In this document: positions 42,952 to 51,949 of the stretch, piece after piece
Position numbering within the stretch: position 1 is the first letter of the stretch
How the letters are laid out: each line of letters starts with the position of its first letter
DNA from: Devosia aquimaris
GTDB taxonomy: Bacteria > Pseudomonadota > Alphaproteobacteria > Rhizobiales > Devosiaceae
Length of the DNA: 64,000 bases
NCBI RefSeq assembly: GCF_020169335.1
Contig: NZ_JAIEZN010000001.1
Location: 2,592,327 to 2,656,326 of the forward strand
Direction of reading: 5' to 3'
Position numbers and translations under genes: made by a program
Notes under the pieces: generated by a model
What the model saw: the letters and a program-made list of their open reading frames with translations, nothing else
What the model was told of the DNA's origin: nothing
The model's database searches: none

Positions 42952-42989
42952 ACGCCGGGCCGGGCGGCCACACAGCCCGGGCCCGGCGT
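42952..42989 (+). terminator. Strong hairpin before wzx (possible attenuator)
   Basis: ACGCCGGGCCGGGC (42952-42965) pairs with GCCCGGGCCCGGCGT (42975-42989) with a single bulge and a 9-base loop, in the 88-bp gap before the flippase gene. The next bases are CTGTTCC, not a U-run, so termination would be partial or Rho-assisted. Confidence 0.45.
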
Positions 42990-43029
42990 CTGTTCCAACT
43001 TCTCATTCCATTCAGATCTGGCACATGGC

Positions 43030-44256
43030 GTGAAACGGTATTTTTTCTGGATGCTGTTTGCATCCGGCCTGGGTTTCACCAAAGTCCTGGCCCTCGCCCA
43101 AATCATGTCGCCCGCCAATCTGGGCAGCTATGTTTCGGTCATCGGCGTGGCTGTGCTCAGTGGCACCCTGCTTAGCTTCGGCCAGATCGAAGGCACCACA
43201 AAATACTATCCTCGTCTCTGGCTCACGCGCGACTACGCGCGGATCACCGAAAGCGTGCGGCTGATTGCGCTCAAGCTTGGGATTCGCTTCGTCCTGGCAA
43301 CCTTGGCTGGCGCGGTTGCCCTGTTCCTGTTCAAGATCGACAATCCCGTGCTCACCGCCGTAACGGCGGGTGGCATCGGTCTGTGCAGTGCCTATCTCGC
43401 CCTGGCTGCATCACTGCTCCGCGCCGCCGAGAATGCCAATGTGCTGCAGGCCTTCAATCTCGTTCGCAACGGCACGGCCATCCTTCTCGCCTGTCTGGGC
43501 GGTTGGATGTTCGGTTGGACGGGTGCGATGGTCGGCGACCTGGTCGCCGCCGCCAGCTCCCTGCTTTACGCCATCGTCAGCATTCGTAGCCTGATCAGGC
43601 AACACGCTGGCGACCAACTGGTCGAGCCACAGGTCGACACCGTTAGCAAGACCGGCGGTGGCAAGCTTTACCTGGCCTATCTGCTGTCCTCGTCCACCCA
43701 ATTGCTCGACCGCGGCGCCATCAACATTATCCTGGGCGCCGCCGCGGCCGGCTCCTACGGCATCGTCGCCCTGATGTTTCAGGTTGGGCAGTTGGTCATC
43801 AACATCTTTGCGCAACGCGCCGGCCCCCGTGTCATCAAGTCCGCGCGAACCAATGCCATCGGTTCGGGCCGCATCGAGAGTGTGCGCAAGCCGGTGCTGG
43901 GCATGGCCGCGCTATCGGTCGCACTGGCATGCGGCATGTTGGCTGCACGGGCCCTGGACCTGCCATTCGGGTTCTTTGAGCGCTACCAGATTTCCTGGGA
44001 GGCAATCCTGCTTGGTGGCGGCGTCTGCTTCATGCAGATCTTCAGCCTGCTCGAGTTCCACCTGATCGCTCATGACCGCGAGAAGGACGTCCTGCTCGCC
44101 AGTGCCATTGCAACGGCAACAATGGCTCTGCTGTTTGGCGCAGCGTGGTATTTGGGCTTGGCGCTCGAGTGGTTTATCCTTGCCGTACTGGTCGCCCGCA
44201 CGCTGCACGCAGCAGTTCTTTGGAGAATGATGAATGGCCGACGCGCTGCTGGCTGA
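43030..44256 (+). CDS. Polysaccharide flippase (Wzx-like)
   Basis: 408 residues from a GTG, with about twelve predicted membrane segments. The N-terminus FFWMLFASGLGFTKVLALAQ with SPANLGSYVSVIGVAVLSGT is typical of the MATE-like O-antigen/teichoic acid flippases. It would move the undecaprenyl-linked repeat unit across the inner membrane. The stop lies 22 bases past the start of the polymerase gene, so they are translationally linked. Confidence 0.85.
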   Translation: MKRYFFWMLFASGLGFTKVLALAQIMSPANLGSYVSVIGVAVLSGTLLSFGQIEGTTKYYPRLWLTRDYARITESVRLIALKLGIRFVLATLAGAVALFLFKIDNPVLTAVTAGGIGLCSAYLALAASLLRAAENANVLQAFNLVRNGTAILLACLGGWMFGWTGAMVGDLVAAASSLLYAIVSIRSLIRQHAGDQLVEPQVDTVSKTGGGKLYLAYLLSSSTQLLDRGAINIILGAAAAGSYGIVALMFQVGQLVINIFAQRAGPRVIKSARTNAIGSGRIESVRKPVLGMAALSVALACGMLAARALDLPFGFFERYQISWEAILLGGGVCFMQIFSLLEFHLIAHDREKDVLLASAIATATMALLFGAAWYLGLALEWFILAVLVARTLHAAVLWRMMNGRRAAG

Positions 44257-45493
44257 CGAGCATGGCTCATCATTGACCCGGATGCGATGGCTGGCAGCGG
44301 CGCGCACGACGCTGTTGGTGCTGACCGTGCTGTCCATCACCTTCCCCTATGTGCAGATCATCCCATTGGGCAGCTACACGCAGCCCTATGCCATGGTTCT
44401 GGGCATGGTCGTGCTGGTCCTGTCACGCTTGTCGAGTGTGCGCCGCATGCCCTGGCCGGACGCAGTGGCGCTGATCTCGTTCGCAGGACTGGGCATCGTG
44501 CTGTTCCTGCTGACCTGCGCACCCTACCGCAATGTGCAGGAATACAAATACCTGCTCAACTACGTCAGCCCGATGATCCTGACCATGGCCTGCTACACCC
44601 TGCTTGATTGGGATCGCAGACTGGTGGGGCAGCTTGTGTCGCTGTCCATCCTGATCTGGTTCTGGATCGGCATGACCCAGGCCCTGCTGGACGCCAGCTT
44701 CATGACGGCTCTTCTGGGCGAATGGGGCGGGCTGGCCAAGGATATCGCCGCGTCGGGCCGCGGCGCCATCGGCCTGGCGCCCGAACCCACCCATTTTGCA
44801 TTCCACATGATCCTGCTCGGCGGCAGCGCCATCCTGTTGCGCCAGCAGCGCTGGACAATTGTCCTGGCCGCACTCAGCGTCCTGTTCCTGGCCCGCTCGG
44901 CCAATGGTGCGCTGGTGCTCACCTTGGCCCTGGCGATCGCCTTGACGGTCTATCGCCCCCGGCTGGTGGTCTTGGGAATCACGTTATTGCTTGGGTCCAT
45001 TATGCTGGGCGTCGGCAATGCGATCCTCACCATGGCCGACGGCAACCGCCTGATCACCCTGCTTGGTCGCCTTTTGAGCAATCCCACCATTCTGATCACC
45101 GAAGACTACAGCACCAACATGCGTATCGGCGGTGCCATTGCCGGAATGCTGGACAGCATTGAATCCAGCTTCTTCCCCAATGGGCTGGCTGCCCAGACCT
45201 GGACGGACGCCCGCCCGCTGCTGATGGAGCGCTTCTCGTTCCTGATGGACATCAGTGGGACCGGTGTGCCAAGTGGCTATGGCGTCCTGCTGTTCCAGGC
45301 TGGCGTGCTGGCCTTTCCCTTTATCAGGATCTCCACCATGCGGATCGCAATGACCAAGGCCGATCCGGTTGCGCGCCTGTTCATCTTTGCCGTGCCGGTG
45401 GTGTTCTTGTTTCAATACTATATCTCCGCCCCCCAATTTGCCTTGGCCTATGCCGGCGCGATCTACCTCTGGCAGCGAGACGCAAAGGCATGA
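44234..45493 (+). CDS. O-antigen polymerase-like membrane protein (Wzy-like)
   Basis: 419 residues, about eleven membrane segments and a larger periplasmic loop (around residues 270-340: NPTILITEDYSTNMRIGGA and FFPNGLAAQTW). The RGAIGLAPEPTHFAFHM segment resembles the conserved region of Wzy/O-antigen ligase-type proteins. It should polymerise repeat units in the periplasm together with the Wzz-like protein. Assignment is by topology and its place after the flippase. Confidence 0.75.
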   Translation: MADALLADEHGSSLTRMRWLAAARTTLLVLTVLSITFPYVQIIPLGSYTQPYAMVLGMVVLVLSRLSSVRRMPWPDAVALISFAGLGIVLFLLTCAPYRNVQEYKYLLNYVSPMILTMACYTLLDWDRRLVGQLVSLSILIWFWIGMTQALLDASFMTALLGEWGGLAKDIAASGRGAIGLAPEPTHFAFHMILLGGSAILLRQQRWTIVLAALSVLFLARSANGALVLTLALAIALTVYRPRLVVLGITLLLGSIMLGVGNAILTMADGNRLITLLGRLLSNPTILITEDYSTNMRIGGAIAGMLDSIESSFFPNGLAAQTWTDARPLLMERFSFLMDISGTGVPSGYGVLLFQAGVLAFPFIRISTMRIAMTKADPVARLFIFAVPVVFLFQYYISAPQFALAYAGAIYLWQRDAKA

Positions 45494-46050
45494 CGAGCAC
45501 ACCGACGCAACGATTTGGCGACCTGCTGCAGCGCGACTGGGCGCACCTGTGTGAGCTGACCGGTCGCCCCGGGCGACCACTCCGCCCCTGGAATGTACTG
45601 GGCCCGCGCTTCATGCCGGTTTTCCTGCTGCGCCTGGCCAATGCGCTGCATCGGCACAGGCTGGGCCCGCTGGCCAAGCTGGTGAGCCTGTTCAACTTTC
45701 AGCTTTTCGGCATCGAGGTGCCGGCAAGCCTTGTCATCGGTGGTGGCCTCGTCCTGCCGCACACGATCGGAACCGTGTTGGGCGCGGCAACCATTGGCAA
45801 TAATGTGACGATCTTCCACCAGGTGACACTGGGCGCCAGCGTCGCCGACTTCCAGTACAACCCGGCCAAGCGGCCAGTGGTTGAGGACGGGGTGACCATT
45901 GGCGTTGGCGCAAAGGTATTGGGGCCGGTAACGCTGGGAAGCGGCAGCACGATAGGGGCCAATGCGGTGGTGCTGACGTCAGTCCCCGCCGGAGCAACGG
46001 CCGTCGGCATTCCGGCCCGATTTGTCCAGACCGGGGCTTCTGCCCCATGA
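45490..46050 (+). CDS. CysE/serine O-acetyltransferase-like hexapeptide transferase
   Basis: 186 residues. GIEVPASLVIGGGLVLPHTIGTVLGAATIGNNVTIFHQVTLGA is the signature coil of serine-acetyltransferase-like left-handed beta helices, ending AVVLTSVPAGATAVGIPAR. The long N-terminal helical domain of true CysE is shortened. In polysaccharide loci such proteins (for example EpsC- or WcaB-like) acetylate sugars. It overlaps the polymerase gene by four bases and the next gene by four. Confidence 0.78.
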   Translation: MTSTPTQRFGDLLQRDWAHLCELTGRPGRPLRPWNVLGPRFMPVFLLRLANALHRHRLGPLAKLVSLFNFQLFGIEVPASLVIGGGLVLPHTIGTVLGAATIGNNVTIFHQVTLGASVADFQYNPAKRPVVEDGVTIGVGAKVLGPVTLGSGSTIGANAVVLTSVPAGATAVGIPARFVQTGASAP

Positions 46051-46718
46051 GCACAGGCAGCGGCCGAAACATCGTGCTGGGCAAAAATTCGACGGTCTGG
46101 CAGGCGCTTTGCACGGACTCGCGACTGGCGTCGGGATTCAAGGCTATTGGTCACAGCGAACTCGATAGCTTTGCCTTCGCCCCGGGTGACCGGGTGTGGG
46201 TCCTGAGCTATGCCCGCGACCTTGATGCCAACCGGGCCATGTTCGCTCGCTTGGCGACCGAAACGGACATCCATGTCTTTTACATCAGCACCGCGACCGC
46301 CAATGTCGACGCGGTGACGGACTGCTACCAATATCCCCGGGTCAAGCGCGCCTGCGAGCAGCTTAGCCAAAGCCTGCTCAACGCCCATATCGTCACCATC
46401 GGCGTGGTCTATCGCGACCCGTCCGAATTGCCTGGCGGCACGACCATGGCCACCAGCCTGGACGAAATTGCCGCCTTCATGGCAGCGGCAGTCATCGCGG
46501 AAGAGTCTGGCGGCATTACGTTGCTGTTCTCCGCCATCACCAGGCCATTTGCCAACGCCCTTGAGCGGTCGGTCCATGCCGGGTATGGCTGGCTCCAAGC
46601 CCGCATCGGCTGGCCCTGCCTGCTGCGTCCGGTCGACATCGTTCTACGCGCGCTCGGCTGGCGTTGGTACGGCTACCTGTATTTGAGCAATCGCCTATGG
46701 CTTACGACGACATCATAA
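46047..46718 (+). CDS. Degenerate SDR-like protein of unknown function
   Basis: 223 residues, not recognised. Visible traits: an alternating strand/helix pattern, a short GDRVWVLSYARDLDAN segment, a serine in FYISTATANV (Ser81) and YPRVKRACE with Tyr96-x-x-x-Lys100. That is the spacing of an extended-SDR active site, but no GxxGxxG cofactor loop is present near the start. A hydrophobic C-terminus (about residues 190-216) may touch the membrane. Overlaps the flavoprotein gene by 22 bases. It could be a partner of that enzyme. Confidence 0.5.
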   Translation: MSTGSGRNIVLGKNSTVWQALCTDSRLASGFKAIGHSELDSFAFAPGDRVWVLSYARDLDANRAMFARLATETDIHVFYISTATANVDAVTDCYQYPRVKRACEQLSQSLLNAHIVTIGVVYRDPSELPGGTTMATSLDEIAAFMAAAVIAEESGGITLLFSAITRPFANALERSVHAGYGWLQARIGWPCLLRPVDIVLRALGWRWYGYLYLSNRLWLTTTS

Positions 46719-47905
46719 TCGGTTCGGGCCTGAGCGGGCTTGCAGTTGCCATGGGCTTGGATCCCAGCCGCCGCATCCTGGTCCTGACCGAGCCCGAGCC
46801 GGCAACGGTGCGCTATTACGACCAGCAGACCAATGTTCCGTCCGGCGTGCGCGGTCCGGGTGGCCTGGGCAACTTCTGGCATGGTGTCATTCCATTTGCC
46901 GATGACGTCCCCTTTGCGCCGGATTGCCGCAGCGCATTCGAGACGCTTTTTGCCCATTTCTATCCCGGGGTGGACATCGACGGCCGCTATGGCAGCCGCT
47001 GGCTCTTCGTCCCCAGGCAGCCAATCCGCCCCCGGCCTCACTGGGCGCGCCTGGTCGCCGATCGCGGCGACCGCCTGCAACTGCGTCCTCTCGCTGCGGA
47101 GCGCTTTGACACCCTTGGCAGTGCTGTCACGGTCCGGGCAGGGTCGGAGACACTGTCTGCCGCCCGGCTCTGGATATGCGCAGGCGCCCTGGATACACCA
47201 GCGCTGATAGCGCGCTCGCTGGGTCCGGTGCCGGGCCTTCGGCACACAGCGTCAGATCATGTCATCTGCTATCTTGGGCAGGTCCGTGCCAGCGACGAAC
47301 CGCAATCGGGCGCTGTACGCGTCGATGTCGAGCGCACGGCCACGGGCTACTGGTTCGCCGCCCTGCCACAGAGCAGCCCGGCCGCGCTCGTCACCGCCAA
47401 GCCGGCACGATTCTCCTATCGTCGTCTCGACCACGGCATCGAGCAACGTGCCGCATTCGGCCTGCCCGCAGGCGGCGTCGTCGCCAAGGTCATGCGCGCG
47501 CGTTCCCTGGGTTTGATCTCGGAGGCCCTGTTCAACAAGGCCGGCCTCTTCCCGCACGCATCGGTCAACAGTCTTTATGCGCAGATCCCAGTCTCGCAGG
47601 CCTATGACCTTGAGCTTGAGACGGGCCGTCTGGCGCCCCGGCTGCAGCATATTCTTGCGACCACGGACGCGGTGCGGGAAAACCTGCAGATCCCCGGCAT
47701 GCGGTCATCACAGCGGCCAGAGCTGTTTATCCGCGGCATTCATCTGCACGACACGCTTGATGCGGCAGCGATGGCGGCGCACGATATCAATACCGAGCAT
47801 GCGCGCATTCGCATCTGCGACGCATCAGTGATCGGCCGCATTGGAGGCGAACACCACAGCTTCCACATGATGGCCAAGGCTTTCAAGGCAGCAAGGCAAG
47901 TATGA
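46697..47905 (+). CDS. FAD-dependent oxidoreductase (GMC-like)
   Basis: 402 residues from the ATG at 46697; an upstream start would lie further inside the preceding gene. The N-terminal DDIIIGSGLSGLAVAMGL is the FAD Rossmann loop. WICAGALDTPALIARS in the middle resembles the GMC second FAD motif, and the C-terminal DASVIGRIGGEHHSFHMMAKA has the His pair position of GMC oxidases, shortened. It probably oxidises an alcohol, perhaps on a sugar. Such an enzyme is unusual in a Wzx/Wzy locus. The four-base overlap with the glycosyltransferase places it firmly in the operon. Confidence 0.72.
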   Translation: MAYDDIIIGSGLSGLAVAMGLDPSRRILVLTEPEPATVRYYDQQTNVPSGVRGPGGLGNFWHGVIPFADDVPFAPDCRSAFETLFAHFYPGVDIDGRYGSRWLFVPRQPIRPRPHWARLVADRGDRLQLRPLAAERFDTLGSAVTVRAGSETLSAARLWICAGALDTPALIARSLGPVPGLRHTASDHVICYLGQVRASDEPQSGAVRVDVERTATGYWFAALPQSSPAALVTAKPARFSYRRLDHGIEQRAAFGLPAGGVVAKVMRARSLGLISEALFNKAGLFPHASVNSLYAQIPVSQAYDLELETGRLAPRLQHILATTDAVRENLQIPGMRSSQRPELFIRGIHLHDTLDAAAMAAHDINTEHARIRICDASVIGRIGGEHHSFHMMAKAFKAARQV

Positions 47906-48714
47906 CCGACAGCATCAGTTCGTCGCCGACGGTGACCATCATTACGCCGGCCTACAATGCGGAAGGCTTTATTGCCGCAACACTGCGCTCGGCCATCGCC
48001 CAGACCTATGGTTCTTTCGAACTACTGGTCCTTGATGACCATTCCAAGGATCGCACGGCAGAAGTCGCAGAAGACTTCGCCCGGCAGGATGATCGGATCC
48101 GCGTCATTCGGCTGCCCAGGAACTATGGTGCGCCGGCTGGTCCGCGCAATGTCGGCATCCAGCAGGCGCGCGGCAAGTGGATTGCGTTTCTCGATGCCGA
48201 CGACATCTGGCATCCCGACAAGCTGCGCATCCAGATCGAGGCGCTCGAAAAGTCCGGCGCCCGCTTCTGCAGCACGCAGATGACGGACTTTGTCGATGAA
48301 AGCGAGCTCAAGTTTGGCCCGGTTGGCGCTTACGCCATTCGCCGGATCAGCTTCTTGTCGCAGTTGGTGAAATACCAGACTCCAACCTCCAGCGTCATGG
48401 TCGATGCACAGACGCTCAGGGCCACTCCGTTCAACGAAGACCCTGCCTACAAGGCTCGCGAAGATCTCGATTGCTGGCTCAAGTGCCATGAACGGCTCGG
48501 TTACAGCATCAAGGTGCAGTATCCCCTGATGGGCTATCGTCAGTCACCCCAGCAGATCTCGGGGAAAAAGCTGCAGATGGTCGGGCGCCACTATCATGTG
48601 CTGAAAAAATACCGTCTGGACAACGGGCGCGGCCTCGGGCCAGGCGCCGCATTGTTTACGGCGACGCACTTCCTGTCGGCCCTTCCGGTCCGCTTGCTTG
48701 GCGGAGGCGTCTGA
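47902..48714 (+). CDS. Family 2 glycosyltransferase
   Basis: 270 residues, GT-A fold. VTIITPAYNAEGFIAATLRS begins the domain, LLVLDDHSKDRTAEV and ARGKWIAFLDADDIWHPDKL hold the first Asp and the DxD-type motif, and EDLDCWLKCHERLGY supplies the ED catalytic-base motif. It is the only clear-cut classical glycosyltransferase of the cluster, cytoplasmic, acting on the lipid-linked repeat unit. Two bases later the reductase gene begins (ATG behind GGAGG). Confidence 0.9.
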   Translation: MTDSISSSPTVTIITPAYNAEGFIAATLRSAIAQTYGSFELLVLDDHSKDRTAEVAEDFARQDDRIRVIRLPRNYGAPAGPRNVGIQQARGKWIAFLDADDIWHPDKLRIQIEALEKSGARFCSTQMTDFVDESELKFGPVGAYAIRRISFLSQLVKYQTPTSSVMVDAQTLRATPFNEDPAYKAREDLDCWLKCHERLGYSIKVQYPLMGYRQSPQQISGKKLQMVGRHYHVLKKYRLDNGRGLGPGAALFTATHFLSALPVRLLGGGV

Positions 48715-48715
48715 G

Positions 48716-49666
48716 ATGGTTCGGGTCCTGATCACCGGTGCCACTGGTTTTGTCGGCGGCCACCTTTTGCGCCTGCTGGGTGGCCGGGAGGGCATCGAGC
48801 CCGTCGCCGGGGTCAGGAGAGCCGGACAGGTCGAGGACGGCAGTCCTGTTCTGGTCCTGGGCACCATAGGCGAAGACGCCGTACCCAGCCTCACCGGGAT
48901 TGACGTTGTTGTGCATTGCGCCGCCCGTGTGCATGTCATGAAGGATAAGGCTGCCGATCCACTGGCCGAGTTCCGCCGTCACAATGTTGCCGGCACACTG
49001 CAATTGGCCGAACGCGCGGCGGAAGACGGGGTCAGGCGCTTCGTCTTCCTGAGCTCGATCAAGGTGAACGGGGAAAGCACGCCACCGGGCGCGCCTTTCA
49101 CGGCCCTGGATGCCCCGGCTCCGGTGGATCCCTATGGCATCTCGAAGGCCGAGGCAGAGGCCGCACTTCGGGCATTGGGTCAGCGCACCGGCATGGAGAT
49201 TGTCATCGTCCGGCCGGTTCTGGTCTACGGGCCGGGCGTCAAGGGCAACTTCCTCAGCCTGCTGCGCTGGGTCCGCAAGGGCATCCCCTTGCCGCTGGCG
49301 GCCATCAACAATCGGCGCAGCCTGGTTTCGGTGACCAATCTGTGTGACCTGCTGGTTGCATGCATCATCAATCCAGCCGCTGCCGGACACACATTTCTGG
49401 CTGCCGACGGAGAGAGCCTGTCCACCAGCGGGCTTTTGACGGCCATCGGCGCCAGCATGAACAAGCCAGCGCGGCTCTTCTGGGTTCCTCCCGAGCTCAT
49501 CGGTCTGGTCGCCAGAGTCGCCGGACGCTATGGCCAGTACCAGCGGCTGTTTGGAACGCTTGAAGTCAGCATTGCTGAAAACAAGACAATCCTGGGCTGG
49601 GCGCCGCCACAATCCAGCATCGACGGGCTCCGGGACACCGTGGCGGCCTTTGCGTCCGGTCGGTGA
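48716..49666 (+). CDS. NDP-4-ketosugar reductase/epimerase (WbpV/WreQ-like SDR)
   Basis: 316 residues; the ATG at 48716 lies 11 bases after a GGAGGC site, and a TTG 18 bases upstream inside the previous gene is rejected. GATGFVGGHLLRLLGG binds the cofactor; LSSIKVNGE, YGISKAEAEAAL provides Tyr-x-x-x-Lys; RPVLVYGPGVKGNF follows. It is most like enzymes that reduce UDP-4-keto-6-deoxy-GlcNAc to UDP-QuiNAc (or FucNAc) and are coded next to WbpL/WreU transferases, as here. Confidence 0.83.
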   Translation: MVRVLITGATGFVGGHLLRLLGGREGIEPVAGVRRAGQVEDGSPVLVLGTIGEDAVPSLTGIDVVVHCAARVHVMKDKAADPLAEFRRHNVAGTLQLAERAAEDGVRRFVFLSSIKVNGESTPPGAPFTALDAPAPVDPYGISKAEAEAALRALGQRTGMEIVIVRPVLVYGPGVKGNFLSLLRWVRKGIPLPLAAINNRRSLVSVTNLCDLLVACIINPAAAGHTFLAADGESLSTSGLLTAIGASMNKPARLFWVPPELIGLVARVAGRYGQYQRLFGTLEVSIAENKTILGWAPPQSSIDGLRDTVAAFASGR

Positions 49667-49712
49667 GCCCCGCGCCGATTTACTCCTTTCCTTCATTCAC
49701 TGCGGTAGTTGC

Positions 49713-50735
49713 ATGCAACCTCTCATCGGCATCGCCCTTGTCGCCATGGCCGCGTTCTTCGGCTACCTCGGGACCCGGCTTGTCGAGCGTCTCGCGCCAC
49801 AACTTGGTCTGGTGAAGCCCCCCAACGAACGCTCATCACACACCCGGCCCACCCCGCGTGGCGGCGGCATTGCTATTGCGGTTATCACTGTTGGCTCCGC
49901 TGCCTGCCTGGCCCTGCTCGGCGCACCGGGCTTCTGGGTCGTCGCCGGCCTGATTCTGGCGATCGGCCTGCTCGGCTTTACTGACGATCTGATGGATCTG
50001 TCCCCCGCCTTGCGCTTTCCGGTCCAGATCATTGTCTTCGTGGCGCTGGTGTGGGCCATGGGCGCATTGCCCGCCATTGCCCTACCCTTTGGCCTGGAGA
50101 TGTCCGGCCTTCCACTCGGCATTGTCGTCACCATCATCGGCCTCTGGTGGCTGAACCTGTTCAATTTCATGGACGGCATAGACGGCATCGCCGGCACCCA
50201 TGCTATCCTTGTGCTGCTCGGTGCAGTGATCATCTGGGCTATCCAGGATGCCGACGCGGCCCAGGCACCGGTCTTTTGGCTGGCCTTGGCGACGACGGGC
50301 GCGACCGCCGGCTTTCTGGTGCGCAACTGGCCGCCTGCACGCATTTTCATGGGCGACGCGGGATCAAACGCGCTGGCCCTGGCTGTCTTTGCCATTGCCC
50401 TGGCGACCCTGGGCGCAGGGCAGATCGGCTATCAAGCCTGGCTCATCCTGCCAGCAGCATTTGTCGTAGACGCCACCGTGACCCTGTTGCGCCGCACGGC
50501 GCGCAGAGAGCGCCCCTGGCGAGCCCACCGCAGCCACGCCTATCAGCAGCTGTCGCGCGCCTGGGGCCACAAGCGCACCACCATTGTCTATTGTCTGCTG
50601 ACGGCAGCCTGGTGCTTTCCGCTCGCCCTTGCCGCACAGCTCTGGCCCGGCATCGCATGGCCGCTTGTGCTCGTGGCATACGCGCCGCTGATCGTCTTCT
50701 GCCTGTGGGCCGGCGCCGGTCAGGAGAGCCCCTAA
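49713..50735 (+). CDS. Undecaprenyl-phosphate HexNAc-1-phosphate transferase (WecA/WbpL/WreU-like)
   Basis: 340 residues, about eleven membrane segments. MraY-superfamily motifs: NERSSHTRPTPRGGG, GFTDDLMDLSP (Asp-rich), NLFNFMDGIDGIAG, MGDAGSNALALA and the C-terminal RAHRSHAYQQLSR His motif typical of the WbpL branch. It starts the repeat unit by loading QuiNAc-1-P or a related sugar on undecaprenyl phosphate. Last gene of the cluster; the next gene converges from the other strand. Confidence 0.9.
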   Translation: MQPLIGIALVAMAAFFGYLGTRLVERLAPQLGLVKPPNERSSHTRPTPRGGGIAIAVITVGSAACLALLGAPGFWVVAGLILAIGLLGFTDDLMDLSPALRFPVQIIVFVALVWAMGALPAIALPFGLEMSGLPLGIVVTIIGLWWLNLFNFMDGIDGIAGTHAILVLLGAVIIWAIQDADAAQAPVFWLALATTGATAGFLVRNWPPARIFMGDAGSNALALAVFAIALATLGAGQIGYQAWLILPAAFVVDATVTLLRRTARRERPWRAHRSHAYQQLSRAWGHKRTTIVYCLLTAAWCFPLALAAQLWPGIAWPLVLVAYAPLIVFCLWAGAGQESP

Positions 50736-50739
50736 CCCC

Positions 50740-51411
50740 TCAGTCCCGCCCGAACCGCACGCGTGACTTTACCACGTGGCTGCGCATGGCCGCTTCGGCG
50801 GCGTCGGGGTTGCGCTGGCGGATGGCGCTGACGATGGCGTCATGCTCATCCACCGCCGCATTGGTCGCCTTGGGCGTGGCCACCAGGCGGAACAGGTGCA
50901 CATGGGTGTGCAGCCGCGACAGCGCAGCGATCACCAGGTCATTGCCGGCGCTGGCGGCCAGCTGGTCGTGGAACACCATGTCGAGCTGGGCGAACTTGGC
51001 GTAGCTGCCCAGGGTCTCGCCTGTCGCCAGCGCGCGCATGTCGGCGCACAGCCCCGCCAGCTCGTCGATCATGGCGTCGTCCATCAGCAGGGCGCATTGC
51101 CGCGCCACAAAGGGCTCGAGCAGCAGGCGCAGCTGATAGAGATCGGCAAACTGCTTGCCGCTGAGCTGCGGACTGGCGCTATAGCCCACCAGATGGGTCT
51201 TGTGCACCAGGCCCTCGGCCTCAAGCCGCGCCAGCGCCTCGCGCACCGGCGTGGGCGATACGCCCAGTTCCCGCGCCATGGCATCCACCGAAATGCGGGT
51301 TCCTGGGGCGATGTCGAGCGTCATGATGCGCTCGAAAATGGCGCTATAGACCTCGTCGCCCAGCCGCGCCGGACGCCGCAACAGCCCGGCCACCGCACTG
51401 GGCACGCTCAT
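50740..51411 (-). CDS. GntR-family regulator, FadR/FCD subfamily
   Basis: 223 residues from the ATG at 51411; upstream in-frame sequence is discarded as it has no domain character. Winged helix-turn-helix at about residues 14-80 (ISVDAMARELGVSPTPVREAL), then the FCD domain with LDMVFHDQLAASAGN and MRSHVVKSR carrying metal-site residues. No obvious target gene is adjacent: the polysaccharide cluster converges on it and the tRNA lies upstream. It is a different subgroup from the regulator at 9245. Confidence 0.86.
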   Translation of the reverse strand: MSVPSAVAGLLRRPARLGDEVYSAIFERIMTLDIAPGTRISVDAMARELGVSPTPVREALARLEAEGLVHKTHLVGYSASPQLSGKQFADLYQLRLLLEPFVARQCALLMDDAMIDELAGLCADMRALATGETLGSYAKFAQLDMVFHDQLAASAGNDLVIAALSRLHTHVHLFRLVATPKATNAAVDEHDAIVSAIRQRNPDAAEAAMRSHVVKSRVRFGRD

Positions 51412-51617
51412 CGGCCGCGCCCCTGCGCGCGATGGATGGAGGACGGCGCACCCTGCCCGGCCCCAATTGTCGTGACACGCCCCATGTCGGCACCCTGCAT
51501 ACTCAGCTCGCCATTGCCATAGGCTGCCGCGCGGCCCAAGGCAACGCGCCACATGCGCACGGCGTCCCAATTCGCTCGCCGGCCGGCGACCAGCCCGGCA
51601 AACGCGGCGCCAAAAAG
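51412..51617. other. Intergenic spacer upstream of gntR
   Basis: About 206 bp with no gene or repeat that I can support. It presumably holds the gntR promoter. Confidence 0.4.
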
Positions 51618-51657
51618 GGAAAAGCCCAGCGAACCGTGTGGGTTCACTGGGCTTTTT
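51618..51657 (-). terminator. Intrinsic terminator after tRNA-fMet
   Basis: On the minus strand a long stem AGCCCAGTGAACC / GGTTCGCTGGGCT (one mismatch) is followed by TTTTCCC. It begins within a few bases of the tRNA 3' end. Confidence 0.85.
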
Positions 51658-51734
<77 letters not shown>

Positions 51735-51949
51735 TCAAAGTCGATAACAATGCCAGATTGGCGGTCATCTGTGCGGCCGGTGCCGCGACGTGATGGGTAT
51801 ATAGGGGGTATGGACGGATTGCTCAACCCCCCAAATGGCCATGCGTGACGGTTTTTTGACGCCGGCAATTTCTGTGCGCAAAACCTACCATTTTGCGCAC
51901 CATCGGTTAGTGTCGGGCCACTTTCCGCCAGCAACCGAGATTCCCACCC

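Noticed and set aside
48698..48715. TTG start for the NDP-sugar reductase
   Set aside because: The ATG at 48716 has a better-placed GGAGG and directly begins the conserved Rossmann strand.
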